In this document: positions 16,775 to 24,770 of the stretch, in pieces
Layout: the number at the start of each line of letters is the position of its first letter
How positions within the stretch are numbered: the stretch's first letter is position 1
Assembly: GCA_934726455.1 (NCBI GenBank)
Contig: CAKVDS010000026.1
Coordinates: 1 to 32,365 of the forward strand
Source of the DNA: an uncultured Bacteroidales bacterium
GTDB taxonomy: Bacteria > Bacteroidota > Bacteroidia > Bacteroidales > UBA932
Reading direction: 5' to 3'
DNA length: 32,365 bases
Made by a program: the position numbers and the translations under genes
The notes under the pieces: model-generated
Told to the model about the DNA's origin: nothing
The model's input: only the letters and a program-made list of their open reading frames with translations
Database searches by the model: none

Positions 16775-18495
16775 TGTATGTGGCTGTTGACGATTTCGAG
16801 TATCTGATCTTGCAGTTCCATGGCTTCAGCTGCGAGAGCATCGGCCTCGGCATTGAGTTCGGCGGCTGCCTCCTTGTCCTGAAGCCCTGCCGAATTGATG
16901 CGCACGTTGAGCTGGGCTCCGCGTATCGCCGCAGTGGCTGCAAGTGCTCCGACTCCTGCGTCGGAGGCAGAGGCGGGGTTGCCTTTTTCGGCCATCGCCT
17001 TGGCGATCGGGAGCGCTTTCAGCGCTGTCTTCATGGTGCGGAGGGGCACCTGCGCGGCGTAGAGGGTCGCGGCTTCGAGGGCGGCTGCGCGTGCAGCCTT
17101 CTCCTCCTCGTTGCCTTTCGGCATCTTGAACACTTCCATTATCTTGTCGAATGCGGCAGTGTCCTCGTCCACGAGGTCCAGGAGTTCATTCATCACCTTC
17201 TGGCCTTCATCCGCCCAGTCGGAGAACTCTTTCCACCTCTCGTCCCAGCCTCTCTTGCCTGCGGAGAGATTGGCCACCATCGTGCCGAGCGCTGCCCCGA
17301 GTGCTCCCATGCAGGCGGAGATTGACCCGCCTCCGGGGGCTGGGGATTCGGATGCCGTCTCTTCGGCGAACTCCTTGAGATCCATCCTGACAAGTCTGTG
17401 CCTCTTGGCTTCTTCGGTCTCGTCTTGCATGAGGTATTCGATGACCTTCTCTCTCGGGTTGAACGGCTTGAGATCGTCCAGTCCCATGGATTTCACGGCG
17501 ATCTTCATTATCTCCTCTTCGGAGATGCCGGTGGAGCGCTGCTGCTTCTCAAGGAAATATTTTCCGGCATTGATGAGGGCGCTTTTCGGTACGAGTCCCA
17601 CTATTTCGGTGCCGGTGACCCTCATGCCCCGTGCCTGGGCGGCGCGGCATACTTCTTCAAATGCCATGTGAAGTGGGGTGGCGGCGATGTCGGTGATGTT
17701 CATCGATACCTGGGCGATGCCGTATTCATCTATATACCAGCCGATTGCCTTACATCCCTTGAGCGTGCCGGGGATCCAGATGTCCTTCCCCTCGGCATCC
17801 TTGAGCACCTTGCCGGTGAGCGAACCGCCCTCGCGTGCCTTGCGCCCTTTTTCTCTGACGTCGAAGGCCACCGCCATGGCACGGCGGGTGGAGGTGGTGT
17901 TGAGGTTGAAGTTGACGGCTATCAGGAAGTTGCGGGCTCCGACATTGCTGGCTCCCGACTTGGCTACGGTGTCGCTGTACTCCTCTGGCCCGAAGTCCGG
18001 CCTGCGTGCAGGGTCGGCCATCTTCTCGGGAAGCGCCTCATATTCGCCTGCCCGGCAGACGGCGAGGTTCTTGCGCTCCGGCTTGAAGGCTGCGGCCTCG
18101 TAGCAGTAGCAGGGGATGCCGAGCTCTTCGCTGATGCGCTTCGAGAGTTTGCGTGAGAGCTCCGCGCATTCTTCCAGGCTGATGCCGGCCACCGGGATGA
18201 GGGGCAGCACGTCTGTGGCCCCGGAACGCGGATGGGCACCGTGGTGATGTCTCATGTCGATGAGCTCCTGGGCTTTCTGCACTCCGCGGAATGCGGCCTC
18301 GCAAACGGCCTCCGGACTGCCCACGAAGGTTATCACGGTGCGGTTGGTGGCTTCGCCGGGGTCGATGTCGAGCAGTTTGACTTTTTCACCTGTGACGGGA
18401 GATGCGGCGCCGGTGATGGCGGCGGCTATCTTGTTGATTACATCTTTGTTGCGGCCTTCGCTGAAGTTCGGCACGCATTCGACGATTCTCTTCAT
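16771..18495 (-). CDS. ftcD: Bifunctional glutamate formimidoyltransferase / formimidoyl-THF cyclodeaminase
   Basis: The 574-residue protein starts at ATG 18495 (MKRIVECVPNFSEG, the family N-terminus). A longer in-frame extension upstream has no family similarity and crosses the promoter. The formiminotransferase domain covers about residues 1-330, with the catalytic His region RHHHGAHPRSGATD near 83-90. The cyclodeaminase domain covers about 375-574, with ESPAPGGGSISACMGALGAAL. Together they move the formimino group of N-formimino-glutamate to tetrahydrofolate and release ammonia, giving glutamate and 5,10-methenyl-THF. It is first in the ftcD-hutU-hutH-hutI operon. No hut regulator or histidine permease is visible nearby. 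Confidence 0.95.
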   Translation of the reverse strand: MKRIVECVPNFSEGRNKDVINKIAAAITGAASPVTGEKVKLLDIDPGEATNRTVITFVGSPEAVCEAAFRGVQKAQELIDMRHHHGAHPRSGATDVLPLIPVAGISLEECAELSRKLSKRISEELGIPCYCYEAAAFKPERKNLAVCRAGEYEALPEKMADPARRPDFGPEEYSDTVAKSGASNVGARNFLIAVNFNLNTTSTRRAMAVAFDVREKGRKAREGGSLTGKVLKDAEGKDIWIPGTLKGCKAIGWYIDEYGIAQVSMNITDIAATPLHMAFEEVCRAAQARGMRVTGTEIVGLVPKSALINAGKYFLEKQQRSTGISEEEIMKIAVKSMGLDDLKPFNPREKVIEYLMQDETEEAKRHRLVRMDLKEFAEETASESPAPGGGSISACMGALGAALGTMVANLSAGKRGWDERWKEFSDWADEGQKVMNELLDLVDEDTAAFDKIMEVFKMPKGNEEEKAARAAALEAATLYAAQVPLRTMKTALKALPIAKAMAEKGNPASASDAGVGALAATAAIRGAQLNVRINSAGLQDKEAAAELNAEADALAAEAMELQDQILEIVNSHIQ

Positions 18496-18521
18496 ATAGG
18501 ACAAAAAATGTGTTAGCAGGC

Positions 18522-18529
18522 CAAATATA
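18522..18529 (-). promoter_or_regulatory. -7 box (TATATTTG) for the hut operon
   Basis: An exact TAnnTTTG match on the minus strand lies 26 bases before the ftcD ATG. No good TTG was found at the normal spacing. It shares a 103-bp intergenic region with the divergent csgG-like operon promoter. Confidence 0.5.
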
Positions 18530-18573
18530 GTTAAATATTTGTTACGGAACGGGGAAGATTTGCATCTATTTAT

Positions 18574-18581
18574 TAATTTTG
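18574..18581 (+). promoter_or_regulatory. -7 box (TAATTTTG) for the csgG-like operon
   Basis: An exact TAnnTTTG match lies 17 bases before the ATG at 18599. A -33 TTG at 19-21 bases is not evident. Confidence 0.45.
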
Positions 18582-18598
18582 GAACAAATATTACGAGT

Positions 18599-19480
18599 AT
18601 GAAAACTATTATCAAGGCGGCGTTGCTGGCGCTTTCTCTCCTTGTGGCTCTGCCGTCCCACGCACAACAGGAGGACAGGACCATAAAGCGCAAGGTGGCC
18701 ATAGGCCGTTTCACCAACGAGACCCAATATGCCAAAGGGCTGTTCTATGACAAAGACAATGATCCGATGCGGAAACAGGCACTGGACATCCTTTCGGCCA
18801 AATTGGCAGCCAGCGGCAAGTTCATCCTGCTTGAAAGGGAGGATCTTGATGTGCTTGAAGCCGAGGCGGGGAAAAGCATGAACAAGATCGGCGCGGATTA
18901 CATAATACTCGGCTCCATCACGGAGTACGGGCGCAAAAACGAGGGCCAGCAGAAACTCTTCTCATCCACAAAGACACAGACAGTGGAAGCCGGGGTGAGC
19001 ATACGTCTGGTCGAGGCCTCCACAGGTCTCATCATCTATTCCGATGAGGCGAAGGGCTATGCCGAGACATCTTCCACCACGACGCTGGGTCTGGGAGGCA
19101 CGGCCGGTTATGATGCCACTCTCAGTGACAAGGCCATCTCCGCAGCTCTCTCGCAGCTGGTCGAGAACATCATCAACAAGTGCATGGACCAGCCGTGGCG
19201 GTCATACATACTGGCTGTACAGGACGGCTCTTTTGTAATTTCCGGCGGAGCCTCGCAGGGCCTTGCGGTCGGGGACTGTTTCAACGTCTATCGTAAAGGC
19301 AAGGTGGTGAAGAACCCTCAGACGGGAGTGGACATCGAACTCCCGGGGACCCTTACAGGCAAGGTGACCGTGGTCTCTATGGCCGGCAGCACACCTGAGA
19401 CCGAGATTTCTTTCTGCTCCTACGAGGGAGAACCTGTGATTGAAGATCAATTGACTGATTATTATATTCTTGACAAATGA
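18599..19480 (+). CDS. CsgG-family envelope protein
   Basis: The 293-residue protein starts at ATG 18599 with signal peptide MKTIIKAALLALSLLVALPSHAQ (probably type I, no lipobox Cys). CsgG-like blocks include KVAIGRFTNET, KLAASGKFILLERED, GADYIILGSITEYG and VSIRLVEASTGLIIYSDEAKG. The C-terminal part (about 205-290, GLAVGDCFNVYRKGK) resembles the small beta-domain seen at the end of some CsgG/FlgT-type proteins. Curli genes are absent, so this is not curli export. The family forms or associates with outer-membrane assemblies. It is the first gene of a four-gene operon joined by ATGA overlaps. Confidence 0.87.
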   Translation: MKTIIKAALLALSLLVALPSHAQQEDRTIKRKVAIGRFTNETQYAKGLFYDKDNDPMRKQALDILSAKLAASGKFILLEREDLDVLEAEAGKSMNKIGADYIILGSITEYGRKNEGQQKLFSSTKTQTVEAGVSIRLVEASTGLIIYSDEAKGYAETSSTTTLGLGGTAGYDATLSDKAISAALSQLVENIINKCMDQPWRSYILAVQDGSFVISGGASQGLAVGDCFNVYRKGKVVKNPQTGVDIELPGTLTGKVTVVSMAGSTPETEISFCSYEGEPVIEDQLTDYYILDK

Positions 19481-19815
19481 AAAAACTTGCAATTCTTCTG
19501 CTTTCCGCAGTATTGTTTGCGGGATGCGGGGTCGGAGTCTATACGATTTCCAGCGGCAAGGCTGATGAGGCCTGCCTGTCGTTCACTGATTCTCAAGGCG
19601 CTCCGCTCACGGTGAGAGTCGATGGTGACGATTACCGTATATACGCCGTCAAGGAATCTTCCTGGCGCAGGGACAGGGACATCCAGGCCACGGCGGAGAA
19701 TACGCTCTTTCTGCTTCCGGGTACTCATAGTGTAGAGGTTTACAACGGGTCTGTCCGTGTCTACAGCAAGACTATATTCATCTCCGCCGGAGAGCATAAG
19801 GTCGTCTGCCTATGA
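19477..19815 (+). CDS. Small lipoprotein of unknown function in the CsgG-like operon
   Basis: The 112-residue protein has a clear lipobox (LLSAVLFAGC). The mature part is beta-rich, ending in a strand-turn-strand pattern (LLPGTHSVEVYNGSVRVYSK, then IFISAGEHKVVCL) reminiscent of PEGA-like or Ig-like surface modules, but I do not recognise a family. It overlaps the preceding gene and the next gene by 4 bases each, so it belongs to the operon. Confidence 0.75.
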   Translation: MKKLAILLLSAVLFAGCGVGVYTISSGKADEACLSFTDSQGAPLTVRVDGDDYRIYAVKESSWRRDRDIQATAENTLFLLPGTHSVEVYNGSVRVYSKTIFISAGEHKVVCL

Positions 19816-20255
19816 GACCGTCGCTTGTGCTCCTGACATCCGCCCTGCTTCTGTCCTCGTGCGGGACCACGGTTGGCCTGTATAACTGGGGGCCTTCAAG
19901 TGACGGAGCGAGCGGCTATGAAAGTGCCGCATACCGCAACTACAAGGAACGCACTCCGGAGAGTATCTGCAATCTCATCTACGTCTATGAGGTGATGGTA
20001 TCACGTCCCGACGGGACGCGGAAGATGCCCCCTCCGGGGATTTGTGCAGAGTATGGCTATCTTCTTCTCCAGCCGGATGTTGCCGACGTGTTCTACCACA
20101 ACGCCAGTGACCGTCAGCGCCGCCTGTTCGGCAATCTGACCGACTATTCCGGCCTGTTCCGCGAGCGTGGCGAGGAGATGCTGAGATTGGAAATGATCAA
20201 TTATCCGGAGTCCGCCACATTTGTCGGCCCGCTGCTTAAACGTCTGGCCTTATGA
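19812..20255 (+). CDS. DUF4810 lipoprotein
   Basis: The 147-residue lipoprotein has lipobox LLLSSC. The LYNWGPSS motif after the signal and PPPGICAEYGYLLLQ near residues 72-86 match the DUF4810 family. That family is found with CsgG-like and DUF799 lipoproteins in many Gram-negative bacteria; its function is unknown. It overlaps both flanking genes by 4 bases. Confidence 0.85.
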   Translation: MRPSLVLLTSALLLSSCGTTVGLYNWGPSSDGASGYESAAYRNYKERTPESICNLIYVYEVMVSRPDGTRKMPPPGICAEYGYLLLQPDVADVFYHNASDRQRRLFGNLTDYSGLFRERGEEMLRLEMINYPESATFVGPLLKRLAL

Positions 20256-20950
20256 TAAGAAGTTTATTCGGAAGAGCCTTTGCTGTGCTTATGTCAGCCT
20301 TGATGCTCGTTTCATGCGGCATCTCCAACAAGGTTGCACAGACACGGGAGAGCCTGTATCCGGGGATGTACGAAGAGAAACCTCTCGTACTGCTGGTGAT
20401 GCCGCCAATCAACAATACTACCAACGTTGAGGCAAAGGATCTGCTGTACACCTCCATCAGCCGCCCTCTGGCTGATGCCGGCTATTACGTGGTCTCGCCT
20501 CTGCTTGCCCTTGATGTGCTTAAGGCTGAGAGCGCTTACGATGCGGAGCTCTTTGAAAATGCCTCGCTTGAACCTTTCCGCAAATTCTTCGGGGCGGATG
20601 CTGTTGTGTTCTCCCAGATTGATTCTTGGGAGAAATCCGGATTGGGCATTTCCACAAAGATCAGATACTTCATACGCTCGGCGGCAACAGGGGAGGTGCT
20701 TTTTGACAGGACCTGCAATCTCTATCTGGATTGTTCCATAAACAGCGGTTCCAATACCATCATCGGCTTGCTTGTCGACCTTGCCGCTTCGGCCATTTTG
20801 ACAGCTCTGACGGACCAGATTGAGGCGGCCAGGATGGCCAACCGCTATATATTCGAGGACTTGCCACGCGGCAAATACAGTTCCTCTTATCAGGCAGACC
20901 AGAGTGTGGTGGCCAGCGAGCCCAACATCTCCGCAACAGTGACGAGGTGA
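20252..20950 (+). CDS. DUF799/GNA1162-family lipoprotein
   Basis: The 232-residue lipoprotein has lipobox LMLVSC. Characteristic blocks are LVMPPINNTTNVEAKD, YYVVSPLLALDVL, FGADAVVFSQIDSW and VLFDRTCNLYL, as in the meningococcal surface antigen GNA1162 family. The fold resembles TolB N-terminal/CsgG-like alpha/beta domains. It is the last gene of the CsgG-DUF4810-DUF799 operon and ends 4 bases from the convergent exporter gene. Confidence 0.88.
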   Translation: MIRSLFGRAFAVLMSALMLVSCGISNKVAQTRESLYPGMYEEKPLVLLVMPPINNTTNVEAKDLLYTSISRPLADAGYYVVSPLLALDVLKAESAYDAELFENASLEPFRKFFGADAVVFSQIDSWEKSGLGISTKIRYFIRSAATGEVLFDRTCNLYLDCSINSGSNTIIGLLVDLAASAILTALTDQIEAARMANRYIFEDLPRGKYSSSYQADQSVVASEPNISATVTR

Positions 20951-20954
20951 TATG

Positions 20955-22220
20955 CTATGACCCGGACTTTCTCCCGGAGGCTGCTGACCTGCGGGAGAAG
21001 ATCCGCTGCGGCAGTTCCATGGCGAGGATGATGCCGAGGACAATGGCGATTGCCCCTTTGGCGGCCACAAATCCGGTAGTGAGCGAGAGCACGAACTGGC
21101 TGGACAGCAGGTAATATGTAAACCAGAATACTCCGGCCCCCGGGACAAGAGGGAAGATGCCGCAGAGCACGAAGACCGTGCTCGGGCACTTGTGCAGCAC
21201 TGCCACATACCGTGACAGGATGCAGATCACTATGGTGGACAGGACTATCGCCACTGTCGTTCCGACTGAGCAGCAGCGCGTCAGGGCGAGGAACATCCCC
21301 CAACCGACAGAGCCGATGAGCCCCGAAGCCGCATACTCCCTTCTCGGCGCGCCGAAAAGTACGGCGAAAGCCAGAGTGCCAACAAACGCCGCCAGCATCT
21401 GCCAGAGCAGTCCTGCCGTTTGCGGGTTCACTGTCATGCCGGAGAGTTCAATCATACCTCCGGACACGGCCCCGTCCGTGACGAAAGCGATGCTCACCCC
21501 GAGTGCGATGCAGATGAAGCCGAGCATGGCGTCGGTCAGACGGGTCAATCCGGCTATGTAGTCCGAGTTTGCAAGATCCCTCACCCCGTTGACAAACGGC
21601 ACCCCGGGAATCAGCGGCATGACCGCACCTATTATAATATTGCTCAGGCTTTCCCCGAAGCCGATTCTGTAGGAGGCTACGCACAAAAGTGTAGCAAACA
21701 GTGCATTGCAGATGCCTCCGACAATCTTGGAGAGATACTTGCCGCTGATGAATATGGAAAACACATACAAAAGAGCGCCCACGACGAAAGCTGCGGCGCA
21801 GTCCATAAACCCACCGCCGAAGACAGCGCAGAAGCCGGAAGCCCCGAAAGCGGAACCGGCAATCTGCTCCCATGCAGGTTTTCCCGCCCTGTCGCGGATC
21901 GCCTCAAGTTTTGCGCGCGCCTGGGCCAATGTATATCTTCCGGCAGCGATGTCGTAGCTCAGACTGTTGACTTCCACCACCTTGGAGAGTTGGATGCCTC
22001 GAATCGGGATGAACTCTACATTGGCATACTTTCCAAGAGACCCGGTCGTGAAGATGCCGTTGCTGAGCACGAAAAAATGACCGGAATCCACTCCATAGTG
22101 GGATGAAATCCGCTCCATCGTGTCCTCTACGCGGGAAATCTCGGCCCCGTTCTCGAGGAGAATATGTCCGGCAATCGAAGCCGTCTCCAGCACTTCCGCA
22201 GTCTCGTTCCTCTCGTCCAT
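20955..22220 (-). CDS. Threonine/serine exporter family protein (ThrE-type)
   Basis: Starting at ATG 22220 gives 421 residues (MDERNETAEVLETASIAGHIL). The soluble N-terminal DUF1212 part has GAEISRVEDTMERI and FVLSNGIFTT. About ten hydrophobic segments follow in two blocks, corresponding to ThrE and the DUF3815-like half, fused as in ThrE of Corynebacterium. FGGGFMDCAAAFVVGAL and MPLIPGVPFVNGVRDL are family motifs. Amino-acid efflux is likely; the substrate is not shown. A longer TTG start (22262) is possible, but the -7 box at 22225-22232 lies directly before the chosen ATG. Confidence 0.88.
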   Translation of the reverse strand: MDERNETAEVLETASIAGHILLENGAEISRVEDTMERISSHYGVDSGHFFVLSNGIFTTGSLGKYANVEFIPIRGIQLSKVVEVNSLSYDIAAGRYTLAQARAKLEAIRDRAGKPAWEQIAGSAFGASGFCAVFGGGFMDCAAAFVVGALLYVFSIFISGKYLSKIVGGICNALFATLLCVASYRIGFGESLSNIIIGAVMPLIPGVPFVNGVRDLANSDYIAGLTRLTDAMLGFICIALGVSIAFVTDGAVSGGMIELSGMTVNPQTAGLLWQMLAAFVGTLAFAVLFGAPRREYAASGLIGSVGWGMFLALTRCCSVGTTVAIVLSTIVICILSRYVAVLHKCPSTVFVLCGIFPLVPGAGVFWFTYYLLSSQFVLSLTTGFVAAKGAIAIVLGIILAMELPQRIFSRRSAASGRKSGS

Positions 22221-22224
22221 GCCG

Positions 22225-22232
22225 CAAAAATA
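22225..22232 (-). promoter_or_regulatory. -7 box (TATTTTTG) for the ThrE-type gene
   Basis: An exact TAnnTTTG match on the minus strand lies 4 bases before the ATG at 22220. No good -33 TTG was found. It predicts a nearly leaderless mRNA. Confidence 0.5.
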
Positions 22233-22372
22233 ACAATTTTCCGCTATACGGGCTATGTTCAAGTGCCAGTCTCGTGGTTATAGACTTTCACAAGTAATAA
22301 TCTCTAACCTGCGAGGGGGAGGCTTGGAGGGGCGTCTTCAGAACAGACCGGGCGGAGAACGGCCGGGCAGCT

Positions 22373-22403
22373 TTTGCGGAATCAGGAGATATTGCTAACT
22401 TCG
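22373..22403 (+). promoter_or_regulatory. Bacteroidota promoter for the CDF transporter
   Basis: TTTG (22373-22376), 19 bases and TAACTTCG (22396-22403, one mismatch to TAnnTTTG) are followed by the ATG after 6 bases. Confidence 0.55.
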
Positions 22404-22409
22404 CAGAAT

Positions 22410-23303
22410 ATGTCCAGGACATCCAAAATCACATTTGTGACCCTTGTCGGGTCTGTGGTCAACGCTGTATTGACAGTGTTCAAGATAGCAGCCGGTATCG
22501 CGGGGCATTCCGCCGCCATGATCGCAGACGGCGTGCATTCCCTCTCTGACCTGCTGAGTGATGTGGTGGTGCTGGTATTCGTCCGCATCTCCGGCAGAGG
22601 CCGCGATAAGGACCACGACTACGGCCATGGCAAGTTCGAGACCTTCGCCACGCTGATAATCAGCCTGATGCTCCTTGTGGTAGGGGCCAATCTGATGTCC
22701 TCCGGCATAGAAAGCATAAAGAACATACTGGGCGGCAAACCCGTAGAAGCTCCGGGCATGATAGCCCTTTGGGCCGCCCTGCTTTCAATCATCTCCAAAG
22801 AGATTCTCTACCGTTACACGGCAGCGCAGGGCCGCAAACTCGACAGCCCGATGATGGTCGCCAACGCCTGGCACCACCGTTCCGACGCCCTTTCGTCGAT
22901 CGGGTCTCTTCTCGGCATAGGCGGAGCCATACTTCTCGGTGACAAGTTCGTCATCCTCGACCCGCTGGCAGGCTGCATAATAAGTATTTTCATAATCGTG
23001 ATGGCTGTGAGGATGTCGATACCGGCAGTGAAGGAACTGCTTGACGTCTCCCTGCCCGATGAGATGGAAAACGAAATCGTCGATACGGCAAAGGGCGTTC
23101 CGGGCGTGGTAGATCTGCACGAACTCAAGACCCGTCGTGAAGGCCCCGGCATTGTGATGGAAGGACATCTTGTCCTCCACTCCGACATTTCGCTTGAGCA
23201 GGCCCACACCATCTCCAAGCGTGTAGAACAGGCACTTCGCGACAAGTTCGGCGCTTCTGCCCAGATATCACTGCACCTCGAACCGGAGGACGATTCACAA
23301 TAG
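22410..23303 (+). CDS. Cation diffusion facilitator family transporter
   Basis: The 297-residue protein starts at ATG 22410 (MSRTSKITFVTLVGS). It has about six membrane helices, with the metal site formed by Asp40/His43/Asp47 in ADGVHSLSD and by His155/Asp159 in HHRSDALSS. The soluble C-terminal domain begins near residue 205 (VPAVKELLD-like region) and has the ferredoxin-like strands HLVLHSDISLEQAH. It exports divalent metals such as Zn, Fe or Mn in exchange for protons. The HxxxD variant of the second site resembles FieF/MamM relatives rather than strict Zn types, but specificity is not decided. It is convergent with the MFS gene, 3 bases apart. Confidence 0.93.
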   Translation: MSRTSKITFVTLVGSVVNAVLTVFKIAAGIAGHSAAMIADGVHSLSDLLSDVVVLVFVRISGRGRDKDHDYGHGKFETFATLIISLMLLVVGANLMSSGIESIKNILGGKPVEAPGMIALWAALLSIISKEILYRYTAAQGRKLDSPMMVANAWHHRSDALSSIGSLLGIGGAILLGDKFVILDPLAGCIISIFIIVMAVRMSIPAVKELLDVSLPDEMENEIVDTAKGVPGVVDLHELKTRREGPGIVMEGHLVLHSDISLEQAHTISKRVEQALRDKFGASAQISLHLEPEDDSQ

Positions 23304-23306
23304 TCT

Positions 23307-24482
23307 CTATTTCCCTGCCATCAGCGGGCGCAGACGCATGAGCCAGTAGAGCAGACCTGCCGCGGCAAGCACTGCGCCGACAACTCCGATCCACGAGATG
23401 GACAAGTGTGTGCAGACAGCACCTCCTATCAGCGCTCCGCAGCCTATGCCGAGGTTGAAGATGCCGGAGTAGATGGACATCGCCACGGCGGATTCATCCT
23501 CCGATGCGGCTGAAATCACCTCCGACTGCATGGCCAGATTGTAGGCAGTCACGGAGATTCCCCACACGGCGCACAGGACTATGCTCAAAGCATGGCTGAA
23601 AGCCAATGGCTTCATGAGCAGCAGGGCAAGAGTCAGCCCGCACATCGCCAAAGTCACGAAACGGAAGCGCTGCGAGCCGTAAAACTTGGAGAACATCACG
23701 CTGCTCACCAGTCCTGCGATTCCGAACACCATCAGCGTCCCGGTGATCATGCCTTCCGGCATCCAGCCGATCTGCCCGAGAAACGGCTCTATATAACTGT
23801 AGGCCGTGTAATATCCGGTCGCGAACAGCAGGGTGAAGACATATATCCCGATGAGAACTTTCTTGCGCAGCATCACCGGCAGCCCCTTCAGACTGACCCC
23901 TTTTCCCGCCGGAATCCCCGGAAGAGTCAGGGCCACAAGCACCAGGGTCAGCAGGGCGAATATCCCCACGCACAGGAAAGTCATCCTCCATCCTACCATC
24001 AGACCTATTGCCCGCCCGAGCGGCATGCCCATTATCACGGCTATCGAGGTGCCGGTAACTACTACGCTGAGTGCCAGGGATTTGTGGGACGGCGGCACCG
24101 AGCGCACCGCGATGGAAGGTATGATGGACCAGAATATCGCATGGGTGCTTGCCACCCCGATACGGGAGAGCATAAGCATCCAATAAGAAGACGAGAGGAA
24201 AGAAAGACCCTGGAACAAGGTGAAACATCCGATCACACCGAGCAGCAGCTTGCGCATCTCGGAACGGGAGAACGCCATTGTCAGAGGCAGGGAGAGAAGC
24301 ATCACCATCCAGGCATACACGGAAATCAGCATGCCGGTCTCGGCTTCGTTTCTGGAGAAATCGGCTCCTATGTCGCTCAGGAGACCGATCGGCACAAATT
24401 CAGAGGTGTTAAAAATAAAAGCGGCACAAGCCAGCCCGATAAGGGCCATCCAGTGCCTGGCAGTCATTTTCTGCTCCGTCAT
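23307..24482 (-). CDS. MFS efflux transporter, SotB/YdeA-like
   Basis: The 391-residue protein has twelve hydrophobic segments. The opening MALIGLACAAFIFNTSEFVP (residues about 12-31) and the segment MPLGRAIGLMVGWRMTF near residue 150 match the sugar-efflux DHA1 group (SotB/YdeA, AraJ). These export arabinose or related sugars or drugs in proton antiport. It is divergent from the GH9 gene across a 288-bp region with a full promoter for each. A role in balancing sugars from polysaccharide breakdown is possible but is inference. Confidence 0.88.
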   Translation of the reverse strand: MTEQKMTARHWMALIGLACAAFIFNTSEFVPIGLLSDIGADFSRNEAETGMLISVYAWMVMLLSLPLTMAFSRSEMRKLLLGVIGCFTLFQGLSFLSSSYWMLMLSRIGVASTHAIFWSIIPSIAVRSVPPSHKSLALSVVVTGTSIAVIMGMPLGRAIGLMVGWRMTFLCVGIFALLTLVLVALTLPGIPAGKGVSLKGLPVMLRKKVLIGIYVFTLLFATGYYTAYSYIEPFLGQIGWMPEGMITGTLMVFGIAGLVSSVMFSKFYGSQRFRFVTLAMCGLTLALLLMKPLAFSHALSIVLCAVWGISVTAYNLAMQSEVISAASEDESAVAMSIYSGIFNLGIGCGALIGGAVCTHLSISWIGVVGAVLAAAGLLYWLMRLRPLMAGK

Positions 24483-24541
24483 AAATTATATATATACTAC
24501 TAACTAACTGTCTGTCTCCGGAGCAGACCGGAAGACGGATG

Positions 24542-24571
24542 CAAATATAGCAACATATTCCCATTGTACAA
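24542..24571 (-). promoter_or_regulatory. Bacteroidota promoter for the MFS gene
   Basis: On the minus strand TTG (24571-24569), 19 bases and TATATTTG (24549-24542) match the consensus exactly. The leader to the ATG at 24482 is about 55 bases and AT-rich, with tandem GTTA and TA runs. Confidence 0.75.
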
Positions 24572-24634
24572 GGGGTGATGCAAAAAAGTTATAAAAATTT
24601 TTAAAAAGTCCTCTCCAAGACCGTCTAAAAGCAT

Positions 24635-24666
24635 CAGGTGCCGTTCCAGTGCCGTTGCAGTGCGTT
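24635..24666 (+). repeat. Three imperfect 11-bp direct repeats upstream of the GH9 promoter
   Basis: CAGGTGCCGTT (24635-24645), CAGTGCCGTT (24647-24656) and CAGTGCGTT (24658-24666) have conserved cores spaced 11 bases apart, about one helical turn. They lie about 50 bases before the GH9 -33 element, in the 288-bp gap between the divergent MFS and GH9 genes. A regulator site is possible. Confidence 0.4.
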
Positions 24667-24717
24667 ACATTTTTTCTTGCTGAAGATACAAAACCGCTTC
24701 CGGAAGCCACCGTGGCA

Positions 24718-24748
24718 TTGACATGCACTCCGGCTCTGTCTAAATTTG
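24718..24748 (+). promoter_or_regulatory. Bacteroidota promoter for the GH9 gene
   Basis: TTG (24718-24720), 20 bases and TAAATTTG (24741-24748) are followed by the ATG after 22 bases. Confidence 0.75.
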
Positions 24749-24770
24749 TACAAATTGACAAACCACATTT

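Noticed and set aside
18496..18735. Extended N-terminus for ftcD
   Set aside because: The extra 80 residues have no FTCD similarity, overlap the divergent csgG-like gene and cross the promoter box at 18522-18529.
20312..21208. Minus-strand frame opposite the DUF799 gene, running into the ThrE-type gene
   Set aside because: It overlaps two well-supported genes in other frames and has no family signature.
23592..24503. Plus-strand frame opposite the MFS gene, rich in His and Gln
   Set aside because: It is the complement of membrane-segment codons of the MFS transporter; the odd composition is the expected by-product.
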